A DNA stretch of 64,000 nucleotides from JBCCGG01 sp039029395 (GTDB lineage: Bacteria; Pseudomonadota; Alphaproteobacteria; Kiloniellales; JAKSDN01): NCBI GenBank assembly GCA_039029395.1, contig JBCCGG010000020.1:33403-97402 (forward strand), written 5' to 3'. The position numbers and the translations under genes were made by a program. Positions 52,138 through 59,734 of the stretch are shown piece by piece (position 1 is the first letter of the stretch; every line of letters begins with the position of its first letter). The notes below the pieces were generated by a model that saw nothing but the letters and a program-made list of their open reading frames with translations, was not told the DNA's origin and made no database searches.

Positions 52138-52147
52138 AATATATAAT
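52138..52147. promoter_or_regulatory. AATATAT element upstream of the GntR gene
   Basis: AATATATAAT in the GntR-RACo gap, about 230 bases before the GntR start and 20 bases beyond the RACo stop. The flank CCGAAATATATAATATACC resembles the other copies. Contains a TATAAT-like match, so it could be a -10 element of the GntR gene. Confidence 0.45.
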
Positions 52148-52167
52148 ATACCGAGAACGATCGCGTC

Positions 52168-54078
52168 TCAAGGGCTGGAAGACACCACCGCCTCTGGCGC
52201 CGGCACCGAGTCGTCGTCGGCCCGGTCCGGAAAGGTCAAGGCGACCATGAAGGTCTCTTGGAAATCCGGCTGTGAAGCAAGCGACAAGTGCTCGATCTCG
52301 CGCGCAAGCTGGCTTGCGCGTGCGCGCTCGCTTTCGGACAGCAGGGCCATCTGCGCACCGAGGGCGGCGGCGTTGCCGTAGTAGGTGATCTTGTCCTGCG
52401 CCAATTCCGGCAGCAGCCGGATCCGCAGCGCGCTCGCGATGTTGATGTAGTTGCCGAAGCCGCCGCACAGCATCAGCTCCTCAAGGTCATCGTTGCTGAC
52501 ATTCATCTCCTGCTGCAGGGTCATGACACCTGAGCATATTGCGCCCTTGGCAAGCTGCAGTTGGCGGATATCGCCTTGAGTCAATGTGATGTCCTGGTCG
52601 ATTCCAGCATCGGCCGCGGCGGCCAGGACAAACTGCTCCTTGTCGTCGATCTTGACGAACCGCGCCGAGAGCGCCGGCGTGAAGTCGTCTCGCCTATCAT
52701 ACTCAAGCAGACCGGAAGTGCTGACAACGCGGGCTTGCAGCATCTTGGCGACGGCATCGATCAACCCAGACCCGCAGATGCCGATCGGCGGCGCCTGGCC
52801 GATGACGTCATAGGAGACGTCCTCGTCGATCTCGACCTTCTCGATGGCGCCCACGGCGCCGCGCATGCCATGTCGAATCTGCGCGCCCTCAAGCGCCGGG
52901 CCGGCCGGCGCCGAGCAAGCCATCAAACGACCTTTCGAGCCCATGACCACCTCGCCATTGGTCCCGATGTCCACCAGGGCTCGAATTTCCTTGCTTTCGT
53001 AAAGCCGGGTCGCAAGCACAGCCGCCACGGTGTCCGCGCCGACGAATCCCGCAACAATCGGCAGAAAACAAACCCTGGCGTTCGGCGTGGTCTTGAGCAG
53101 GACCTCCTTACCCGGAACCACGATTGGCTCGCGCACCACCGGTGCATAGGGCGCCAGACCGACATAGGTCGGGTCGATTCCAAGGAAGATATGGTGCATG
53201 CAAGTGTTGCCAACAATCACAATCTTGTGGAGGTGGCGGGAATCGACTTTCGCCGACTTGCAGGCATCCTTGATGTACCCATTGACCGCATTGAGCACCT
53301 TGGCCCGCAGGGTCTGCAGCTTTTTGGCGTCGTAGAGCGCATATGCGATGCGCGACATGAGGTCTCCGCCGTAAACAGTCTGCGGATTGATGCCGCCGAC
53401 CGAGGCAAGCTCCTCGCCCGTCGTCAGATCCATGAGAGAACCAACGACGCTGGTGGTGCCGATGTCGAAAGCCATACCATAACAGTGCTCGGCGGTGTCC
53501 CCCGCCTCCACATCGATCACTTCTCCATTGAACTGGGTCAGGGTCACGCGGCCGTCCTGTTCTCTGAGCACTGCGGGCAACGTCCGCAGCACGTCGGCGG
53601 CAACCGGCGTTTCCGGACTCATTCCTAGGACCTTGAAAACCTCCTCGATATCGGAGGTCTGATGATGCTCGTCGTCCGGCGGCTTAGCCTGCACGAAGCT
53701 CTTCTGTACGCCGCTATCCAATCCGACCCGGTGCTCGGCCATGATACCGGAACTGTCGGTCAGAATTTGATGCCCGACCTCGTTCTTGGGCGGGGCAATC
53801 ATGATGCGGCAATCGGCGATGACTCTAGTTTGGCAGGAAAGCCGGAAGCGCTCGTGCACCTCGTCGTGCCCTAGCTGCACTTTATCCATAATGGACGGTG
53901 GCGGGACGTCGCCGGCGAGCACCTTGACGCGACAGCTGCGACATCTGCCCCGGCCGCCACAGGTCGCCGTGACCTCGAAGCCCGCCTGCTGCGCGACCTC
54001 TAGCAGCGATTGGCCCGGATCGGCCGCCCGCGTTTTGGCTTTGGACTCGTCACTCCCTTCGAAGAAGGTTACTTTCAT
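52168..54078 (-). CDS. RACo-type reductive activator of corrinoid proteins
   Basis: A 636-residue protein. The N-terminal plant-type [2Fe-2S] ferredoxin domain has Cys40, Cys46, Cys49 and Cys82 (CGGRGRCRSC and LSC). A linker domain follows, then a large ASKHA-type ATPase domain (DUF4445) from about residue 205 with GMAFDIGTTSVVGSL, IVGNTCMHHIFLG, VDIGTNGEVVMGSK and GICGSGLIDAV. RACo proteins use ATP to drive reduction of inactive Co(II) corrinoid to Co(I) (family knowledge). It presumably serves the corrinoid protein encoded at 61333. It is divergent from the MetH-activation-like gene across 430 bases of control region. Confidence 0.92.
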   Translation of the reverse strand: MKVTFFEGSDESKAKTRAADPGQSLLEVAQQAGFEVTATCGGRGRCRSCRVKVLAGDVPPPSIMDKVQLGHDEVHERFRLSCQTRVIADCRIMIAPPKNEVGHQILTDSSGIMAEHRVGLDSGVQKSFVQAKPPDDEHHQTSDIEEVFKVLGMSPETPVAADVLRTLPAVLREQDGRVTLTQFNGEVIDVEAGDTAEHCYGMAFDIGTTSVVGSLMDLTTGEELASVGGINPQTVYGGDLMSRIAYALYDAKKLQTLRAKVLNAVNGYIKDACKSAKVDSRHLHKIVIVGNTCMHHIFLGIDPTYVGLAPYAPVVREPIVVPGKEVLLKTTPNARVCFLPIVAGFVGADTVAAVLATRLYESKEIRALVDIGTNGEVVMGSKGRLMACSAPAGPALEGAQIRHGMRGAVGAIEKVEIDEDVSYDVIGQAPPIGICGSGLIDAVAKMLQARVVSTSGLLEYDRRDDFTPALSARFVKIDDKEQFVLAAAADAGIDQDITLTQGDIRQLQLAKGAICSGVMTLQQEMNVSNDDLEELMLCGGFGNYINIASALRIRLLPELAQDKITYYGNAAALGAQMALLSESERARASQLAREIEHLSLASQPDFQETFMVALTFPDRADDDSVPAPEAVVSSSP

Positions 54079-54220
54079 CTTGTCACATGCCCTTCGTCTA
54101 GAGATTGACCGCCGTTCGAGGCGGGATCGGCGGGATAATCAGCAATCAATCGTACGATCATTGCGGATGCAGGGTCCTCGCGATTCGTCCCAGATCATTG
54201 TACACCAATTGGATACTAAT

Positions 54221-54230
54221 AATATATAAT
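54221..54230. promoter_or_regulatory. AATATAT element upstream of the RACo gene
   Basis: AATATATAAT about 143 bases before the RACo start. It is flanked by ATACTAAT and AGGTG and sits close to the ATTGTACACCAAT dyad. Confidence 0.45.
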
Positions 54231-54423
54231 AGGTGAAGAATTCTGCGATGCAACTCGGCCCAAGTAGGGCCGTCCGGTTCGAGCCCTTTTGCGTTGGGTC
54301 CATCACTGGTCACCACCGAATCGAGTAATTTAGCACATGGACCATCGATATTGATAATGCCATCAGCGGAGAATCACACCAACCGTTTTGTGGTGACCGA
54401 GTCTATCAAGCCATTCCGTTTGT

Positions 54424-54436
54424 TGCACAGGGTGCA
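54424..54436. promoter_or_regulatory. TGCAC-AGG-GTGCA dyad
   Basis: A perfect 5-base inverted repeat with a 3-base spacer, about 75 bases before the MetH-activation-like start. Two more TGCAC copies follow at about 54443 and 54467. Candidate operator; no known regulator is assigned. Confidence 0.45.
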
Positions 54437-54483
54437 TGTTATCCTTTGCACCGGATGATTCGATCATGCACAATCGGTCGCGC

Positions 54484-54491
54484 AATATATT
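54484..54491. promoter_or_regulatory. AATATAT element just before the MetH-activation-like gene
   Basis: Palindrome AATATATT 18 bases before the ATG of the downstream gene, and next to its AAGGA ribosome site. Its closeness to the start argues for an operator or a coincidental copy rather than a -10 box here. Confidence 0.4.
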
Positions 54492-54508
54492 CTGATCAAG
54501 GATCACCC

Positions 54509-55153
54509 ATGCTAGCTGATCAAGGCCTGACGGGCGATGGCTTTGGCCTGCATGTGCCGAAGGTGATTGAAATTCGACCGGAGACACTGCTTCGGATCCA
54601 AGGCTACCGTGATATGAGCCAGGTCCGCGACGATGTGCGCGCCTATGCCACCGATATGTCAGAACGGGCCAAGCAACTCGTTCAGCCGGAGGCGCATTAT
54701 CGGCGGGCGCGCGTTGATCATTGCGGCGACGGTCTATTGAAGCTCGCGTGCGGCGCGACCTTTCACGGCCATGAGCTAACCCAGGTGCTTGAAGGATGTC
54801 AGGAGTTGATCGTCTTCGTGCTCACGCTTGGCCCGAACTTGGATGACGAATCGATTCGAATGCTGGGTCAAGAAGACGTTGTCGAGGCGCTTTTCCTGGA
54901 AACCGCGGGCTGGATCGCAATAGAGCAAGCGACCAGGGACTTGGCGCGGCATCTTCAATCGTCCGTGTCGGCGGCCGGTCTGCGCCTGACCCGTCGGACC
55001 GGTCCGGGCTACGCGGACTGGCCGCTAGAAGAGCAGTCGACCCTATTTCAGGTCATGGCTGGCGCGCCTCATAAGATCACGCTTCTTGAAAGCTTCGCCA
55101 TGTTGCCCAAGAAGTCCCGCTCCGGAGTCTATGGCTTGAAGCCCGCAGCGTAG
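54509..55153 (+). CDS. Stand-alone MetH activation-domain-like protein
   Basis: A 214-residue soluble protein resembling the C-terminal reactivation domain of B12-dependent methionine synthase. The key stretch is RRTGPGYADWPLEEQSTLF (residues 162-180), matching the R-x-x-PGY-x-x-P region that contacts S-adenosylmethionine and the corrinoid (family knowledge). The central helix region LDDESIRMLGQEDVVEALFL also fits. The ATG at 54509 follows AAGGA by seven bases. It is divergent from RACo, so two ways of reviving a corrinoid (ATP-driven and SAM-driven) may be encoded side by side. An accessory, non-catalytic role is also possible. Confidence 0.75.
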   Translation: MLADQGLTGDGFGLHVPKVIEIRPETLLRIQGYRDMSQVRDDVRAYATDMSERAKQLVQPEAHYRRARVDHCGDGLLKLACGATFHGHELTQVLEGCQELIVFVLTLGPNLDDESIRMLGQEDVVEALFLETAGWIAIEQATRDLARHLQSSVSAAGLRLTRRTGPGYADWPLEEQSTLFQVMAGAPHKITLLESFAMLPKKSRSGVYGLKPAA

Positions 55154-55166
55154 CTACTGGCCCCGA

Positions 55167-55970
55167 TCAGCTACGACCGTGCTCGACCAAACGGCGCAGG
55201 TTCATGATGCGCGCCGAAAGCAGAAGCACGGCGACCGTCAAGAGCATCAATATGCCCGAAGCAGCGGCGACAAGCGGTGTCAAACGGTAGCGTAGCGTGG
55301 GATAGATGATCCTCGGCAAGGTCTCGGTCTCCGAGGTGCCCAGAAACAGCGCCATAATGAATTCATTGATCGAGATGATGAATGCGAACAGTGCGCTAAC
55401 CAACACCGAGGGCGCGACAAGCGGCAGGATAACCTCATAGAATGTCCGCCATTGAGAAGCGCCCATGCCACGGGCGGCCTCCTCCAAGGACTTGTCCAAC
55501 CCTTCGAGACTAACGCGCATCACCATGATCACCAGCGGGAAGGCCCACAGAGAGTGGGCGATCGCAATGATCAGATATCCGCCCCAAAGATCGAGCTTGT
55601 AAGCCACCGCCAGAAGCGCCATGGCAATGATCACCGCAGGCGTGAAAACCGGCGTGAGTGCCAGGGTGTAAACGGTCATGTCCCACTTGAACTTGTAGCG
55701 GCTGAATGCAATTGCCGCTGTCATGCCCACAATCAGGGACAGGACAATCGTCAGGCCGCTCACGATCAGGCTGTTCCAGAGCCCCTCCATCCATTTCAAG
55801 TCATTGAAGAAGGCCACATACCAGCGCAGCGAGTAATCGGTGGTCGGCAAGCGCAGGAATCTCGATGGCGTGAAGGACATGAGAACGGCAATAATCATGG
55901 GCAAGGTGAAATAGATCACCATAAGGAGCGCAAATGCATGAAATGCGGCCCGTCCAAGTGGTCTCATCAC
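55167..55970 (-). CDS. Polyamine-type ABC transporter permease (PotC/PotI-like)
   Basis: A 267-residue inner-membrane permease with about six helices. The first is FHAFALLMVIYFTLPMIIAV, and the EAA loop is EEAARGMGASQWRTFYEVIL (around residue 168). It starts with tandem ATG codons and lies ten bases after the partner permease. It ends 13 bases before the end of the MetH-activation-like gene, with which it converges. It is the last gene of the corrinoid-block importer. Confidence 0.9.
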   Translation of the reverse strand: MMRPLGRAAFHAFALLMVIYFTLPMIIAVLMSFTPSRFLRLPTTDYSLRWYVAFFNDLKWMEGLWNSLIVSGLTIVLSLIVGMTAAIAFSRYKFKWDMTVYTLALTPVFTPAVIIAMALLAVAYKLDLWGGYLIIAIAHSLWAFPLVIMVMRVSLEGLDKSLEEAARGMGASQWRTFYEVILPLVAPSVLVSALFAFIISINEFIMALFLGTSETETLPRIIYPTLRYRLTPLVAAASGILMLLTVAVLLLSARIMNLRRLVEHGRS

Positions 55971-55980
55971 CCGTGCTCCA

Positions 55981-56940
55981 TCACGCGCGCCAAGGCATGC
56001 GAGAACTGAGGATCCAGTTGTAGATCAGCACGACCAGCGACATCATCGCTAACATGATGAAGGCGATCGCCGAGCCAACGGCCCAGTTCACGTTCTCGAA
56101 GGTTTGTTTGGGCACCTCCACAGCCAAGGTCTGAAGGTCCGGGTTACCCAGCAGAGCCGGCGAGACGAATGCCCCCAGAGCCCAGACGATCGTGATCAGC
56201 AATGCGACGAAGGTGCCGGGCAAGCTTAAGGGGAAAGTGACCGAAAAGAAGGTCTCGGCCGGGCTTGCGCCCATGCCCTGCGCCGCGTCCCGAAGGGTTG
56301 GGTCCAGACCGTGCAATGTCGCGGTGATCACCAGGATCGTGTAAGGAATGATTAAGAGCACCTTACTGACGGTCATGGACACCAGATTGTAGACAAGCTT
56401 GACCGGCTCATCGACGATGCCCAGAAGCAGGAGCAGCTCGTTGACCAAACCGTTGTTCGCGAGAAGTATCTGAAGGCCGTATACCAGCACCAGCATGTTG
56501 CTCAACTTCGGTAAAATCACCAAAATCAATAAGATGACCTTTAGCCGCGGCCCGGCTTTGTAGATGTAGTAGGCCATGGGATAGGCCAGCAGCATGGTCA
56601 CGATTGTGACCAAAATGGCGAACTCCACCGTGAAAATCATGATGTCCTGAAAGTACTCGTCCGAGAAAATCCTGATATAGTTATCGAGCGTCCAGGTGCC
56701 TTCGACATAGAACCCGCCGCCCTCCTGGCCCTTCGCACCGCCAATGCCGAAACCCGAAGATCCGCGGCTTTCGTAGAGGCTCACCCGAAACAACCACAAT
56801 AGGGGCCAGGCAAAGAATCCGATGAGCATCAGCCCCATTGGCGCGAGCAGCAGGTACTTGTAGTAGGGTGCCAGGCGCTCGAACCAACCGGCCCGGTACC
56901 CGTCTTCCTCCTGGAGCGCGGTCGCGGCCGCCGTCGCCAA
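55981..56940 (-). CDS. Polyamine-type ABC transporter permease (PotB/PotH-like)
   Basis: About 319 residues. A cytoplasmic N-terminal stretch is followed by six helices; the first is YLLLAPMGLMLIGFFAWPLL. The EAA loop is RDAAQGMGASPAETFFSVTF (around residue 230). No ATG is available: a TTG at 56940, five bases after the ATPase stop, and a TTG at 56982, overlapping it, are the candidates. The first is preferred for spacing. A long periplasmic loop between helices 1 and 2 (near residues 75-110) is typical of PotB/PotH. Confidence 0.87.
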   Translation of the reverse strand: MATAAATALQEEDGYRAGWFERLAPYYKYLLLAPMGLMLIGFFAWPLLWLFRVSLYESRGSSGFGIGGAKGQEGGGFYVEGTWTLDNYIRIFSDEYFQDIMIFTVEFAILVTIVTMLLAYPMAYYIYKAGPRLKVILLILVILPKLSNMLVLVYGLQILLANNGLVNELLLLLGIVDEPVKLVYNLVSMTVSKVLLIIPYTILVITATLHGLDPTLRDAAQGMGASPAETFFSVTFPLSLPGTFVALLITIVWALGAFVSPALLGNPDLQTLAVEVPKQTFENVNWAVGSAIAFIMLAMMSLVVLIYNWILSSRMPWRA

Positions 56941-56945
56941 GTGTC

Positions 56946-58037
56946 CTACTCCCGAATGTAAACGACGTGATCGAGGTTCCAAGACGCGAACAGTCGAGAG
57001 CCCTTGGAAAACGTCGCCTTGCCCGACGGGATCGGCTCGCTCGCCTGCAGCATGATATCGCAGTTGTCGACCCGGATCAGATAGAGCGCATGTGCGCCAA
57101 GATACTCGACAAAATCGACCGTGCCAGGAAGCACGTTGTCGACCTGTTCCGGAGGTGTCTCCGAGATTTGAACGCGCTCGGGCCGGATTGAAATGGTCAA
57201 CCGGTCACCCGTGCTAACATCGTGGTTGTGTCGGGTGATGACGTGTAGGCCGCCTTCAACGGCCACGGACGCAATATCACCTGTCACGCTCTCCACGTCA
57301 CCGCGGAAAGACGTGGTCTCGCCTAGGAATGTGGCAACGAAAGCATCCTGTGGGCAGTTGTACACCTCGCTCGGCGTTCCCACCTGCAACAGGTTGCCGC
57401 CCTCCATAACGGCAATCCGGTCCGCCATGGACAAAGCCTCTTCCTGGTCGTGCGTCACATAGACTGTCGTGATACCGACCTTCTCCTGCAGCTTGCGAAG
57501 CTCAACCCGCATGACATCGCGCAATCTCTTATCGAGATTGGCTAGAGGCTCGTCTAACAACAGGATATCGGGCTCGTACACGATCACACGAGCCAAGGCG
57601 ACACGTTGGCGTTGCCCACCGGAAAGCTGCGAAGGGAAGCGATCCTCAAGTTTCTCAAGCTCCACGAGCCGAAGGGCCTCGCGCGCCCGGTCGTGGCGCT
57701 CTGATTTACGCACCCCGCGTGTCTTTAGGCCAAACTCGACATTCTTTTGAACCGTCATATGGGGAAAGAGCGCATAGCTCTGGAAGACCATTCCAATGTT
57801 GCGCTTGTCGAGGGGTACATTGTTCATGACCCGGTCGCGAATGATGATCTCGCCCGACGTGGGCGTCTCATACCCGCCGATCATGCGCAATGTCGTGGTC
57901 TTACCGCAGCCGCTCGGACCGATGAGAAACAGGAATTCCCCATCGTAGACCTCGAGGCTCACCTTGTTCACGGCAACAGCCGAACCGAACTCTTTCGTGA
58001 CCTCGACGACCTTTAGAACGGGCTCTGACTCCGTCAT
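56946..58037 (-). CDS. Polyamine-type ABC transporter ATPase (PotA-like)
   Basis: A 363-residue ATPase from the ATG at 58037; in-frame starts as far as GTG 58118 would add 27 uncharacteristic residues. Walker A is GPSGCGKT (residues 40-47), the Q-loop MVFQSYALFPHM, the signature LSGGQRQRVALARVI, and Walker B LLLDEPLANLD. The C-terminal TOBE-type domain begins near residue 245. It drives the permease pair downstream. It follows the binding-protein gene after about 140 bases containing a hairpin. Confidence 0.92.
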   Translation of the reverse strand: MTESEPVLKVVEVTKEFGSAVAVNKVSLEVYDGEFLFLIGPSGCGKTTTLRMIGGYETPTSGEIIIRDRVMNNVPLDKRNIGMVFQSYALFPHMTVQKNVEFGLKTRGVRKSERHDRAREALRLVELEKLEDRFPSQLSGGQRQRVALARVIVYEPDILLLDEPLANLDKRLRDVMRVELRKLQEKVGITTVYVTHDQEEALSMADRIAVMEGGNLLQVGTPSEVYNCPQDAFVATFLGETTSFRGDVESVTGDIASVAVEGGLHVITRHNHDVSTGDRLTISIRPERVQISETPPEQVDNVLPGTVDFVEYLGAHALYLIRVDNCDIMLQASEPIPSGKATFSKGSRLFASWNLDHVVYIRE

Positions 58038-58127
58038 CAGCCGCGCGGACTCCGACCGCGACTCCAAAGACCTAACACTCATCCGCGACACTCGCTTCGA
58101 CAGATTCTCTCGCACCACCCTCCGGAA

Positions 58128-58147
58128 GGGCTAGCCTAAGCTAGCCC
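58128..58147 (-). terminator. Hairpin between binding-protein and ATPase genes
   Basis: Perfect 8-base inverted repeat GGGCTAGC / GCTAGCCC with a CTAA loop, 27 bases after the binding-protein stop on the transcribed strand. As in the other two importer operons of this window, it probably trims or stabilises the binding-protein message. Confidence 0.6.
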
Positions 58148-58174
58148 AATCTCGGCAGGAAGGATATGGGGCCC

Positions 58175-59314
58175 TTAGGACTTGCGCAGGACTTCCTTGT
58201 CCCAAACCTCGACGATGTGATCCCAGTTGGCGAAGTAGGCATCGTAAGGATAGTAACCCACGTTCTTGAACTGGGCCTCGGTGTGCGGATTGATCGCTGC
58301 CCAAAGCTCGTCTTGCGCGGCAACCTTCGCCGCCACCGATGGAATGGCAGTCGGGAATCCGCCCTTGGACGCGTAAGTCTCCTGGAACGCTTCGCTACAG
58401 AAGAGGTTGATCGCCACCTCCGCCAGCTCCTTTTTCTTGGTGTCCTTGGACACCAACCAGAGAGCCTGGAAGGATGCGCGATCCTTATCCGGCACGAACA
58501 CACCGATCGGTTCGCCTTCGCGAACGGGCCCAAACGCGTCGACGCTATGAATGTTGCCAACGTAGACGTTCTTCTGAACGAGATTGAGCGCCATATCGGA
58601 CGAAGACGGCCACCAGTAGTTCACGCGGTCACGCTGAGACTTGGCGAAGTTCAACACGCTCTCTAGGTCCTCGTCGCAAACCTGTCGGGCGGTACCAGCC
58701 TTGCCTTCCGCCTCCACCATCATGCAAGCGAAGGTGAAGAGCGAGAAATAGAAGGAATTGTACATGCCGAGCTTATCGGTGAACTTATCCTCCAACAGGT
58801 CGGACCACTTTGTCGGCGCCGTCTTGACCACCTCGGTGTTGTACACACCAGTTTGCGCGGCATCGGGCCAGGTCACGCCCCAACCGTCCTTGACCACCCA
58901 ATTGTCCATGACCTCCGGCGCGAATTTGGCAGCGTTGGGAATTTTGCTGAGATCGATTTTTTGGAAGAGTCCCTCGCGAATCGCCGGATAGCCCTGTGTC
59001 GCGTCGGTCATGATCAGGTCGAATGCCGGTTCGCCGGGCGGCGAGGCCTTGAGCTTCGGCACAGAGTCCCACCAGCCAAGTTCAATGAGCAAGTCCGCGC
59101 CTGTCTGCTGTTTGAAGAAGGGCGCAAAGTTCTGGGTGAACTGATCGCCCCAGGCACCAGCGTAGGTGAAGATCCTAAGCTTCTCCCCCTTGTAGTCCTG
59201 TGCGCCGAAGGCTTCGGAGCTCATGGCGGACAAACTCGAACCAACTGCCACGCCCGTGGTCGCGGCCGTCACGCCTTTCAGAAACCCTCGCCGCGTGAAT
59301 GGCTTGTAGATCAT
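58175..59314 (-). CDS. Polyamine-type (PotD-like) ABC transporter substrate-binding protein, Tat-exported
   Basis: A 379-residue periplasmic binding protein. The twin-arginine signal is FTRRGFLKGVTAATTGVAVG (residues 6-25), ending near AFGA. The mature protein has PotD-type patterns (LRIFTYAGAWGDQFTQNFAP, then WGVTWPDAAQTGVYNTEVVK). A tryptophan-rich and acidic ligand site is usual for binding cationic amines (family knowledge). It is the first gene of the importer operon, divergent from the second MttB gene across a 420-base control region. Its place suggests it captures the methylated compound used by that methyltransferase; this is inference. Confidence 0.91.
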   Translation of the reverse strand: MIYKPFTRRGFLKGVTAATTGVAVGSSLSAMSSEAFGAQDYKGEKLRIFTYAGAWGDQFTQNFAPFFKQQTGADLLIELGWWDSVPKLKASPPGEPAFDLIMTDATQGYPAIREGLFQKIDLSKIPNAAKFAPEVMDNWVVKDGWGVTWPDAAQTGVYNTEVVKTAPTKWSDLLEDKFTDKLGMYNSFYFSLFTFACMMVEAEGKAGTARQVCDEDLESVLNFAKSQRDRVNYWWPSSSDMALNLVQKNVYVGNIHSVDAFGPVREGEPIGVFVPDKDRASFQALWLVSKDTKKKELAEVAINLFCSEAFQETYASKGGFPTAIPSVAAKVAAQDELWAAINPHTEAQFKNVGYYPYDAYFANWDHIVEVWDKEVLRKS

Positions 59315-59464
59315 GACTGGCTAACCTCCCTATCGTTTGTTTTGTGCTGCATCCGCGTGCTGCAAGGTCATCAAGCAGCGACATGCAGTTTACTGAGCAT
59401 CAAACCGGGCAGGCTTACGATCGCCACCAGCGATCGCGTTATGGATCTACTATCCCATGGTCAA

Positions 59465-59472
59465 AATATATT
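59465..59472. promoter_or_regulatory. AATATAT element upstream of the importer operon
   Basis: Palindrome AATATATT about 150 bases before the binding-protein start. Its reverse-complement context is GACTAATATATTTTGACC. Confidence 0.45.
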
Positions 59473-59601
59473 AGTCAAGACGAAACCTTAAGCTCGGTGT
59501 GGACATCAGATTCAGCCACAGATGATATCGATCAATAAAATAAGGGAAAATCGTTCTTCGGCAATTTTTTCAATCGTGGATTTTTCCGATCGGCCGATAA
59601 A

Positions 59602-59611
59602 AATATATAAT
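59602..59611. promoter_or_regulatory. AATATAT element upstream of the second MttB gene
   Basis: AATATATAAT about 124 bases before the MttB start, preceded by CCGATAAA and the palindrome ATCGGCCGAT. The arrangement CCGA-A-rich-ATATAT is shared with the elements at 52138 and (reversed) 51168. Confidence 0.45.
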
Positions 59612-59734
59612 TTTCTTGTTCCGAGAATACCCTTCGGATAGGATCAAGCTGAACCAGCGAATGATGTTCGCCCAGGCAAGGGTGCGGTCGACACTTAAAG
59701 ATCAGGTAGAGGTCAAGAGGGAGGCTCCCAAACC

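Larger units (their letters stand above)
54079..54508. other. Divergent control region between RACo and MetH-activation-like genes
   Basis: 430 bases with no supported gene. It holds two AATATAT elements and a TGCAC dyad described separately, and ATTGTACACCAAT at about 54197, an imperfect ATTG/CAAT dyad of a kind seen for FCD-type GntR operators. No B12 riboswitch consensus (no conserved B12 box) was seen. Confidence 0.55.
59315..59734. other. Divergent control region between importer and second MttB gene
   Basis: 420 bases without a supported gene. It has two AATATAT elements, the perfect palindrome ATCGGCCGAT at 59589-59598 directly beside the second, and a purine-rich ribosome site before the MttB ATG. 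No riboswitch-like or tRNA structure is evident. Confidence 0.55.

Noticed and set aside
54079..54508. Cobalamin riboswitch in the RACo/MetH-like control region
   Set aside because: I looked for the conserved B12 box pattern and found none here or before the second MttB gene; the regulation is more likely protein-based.
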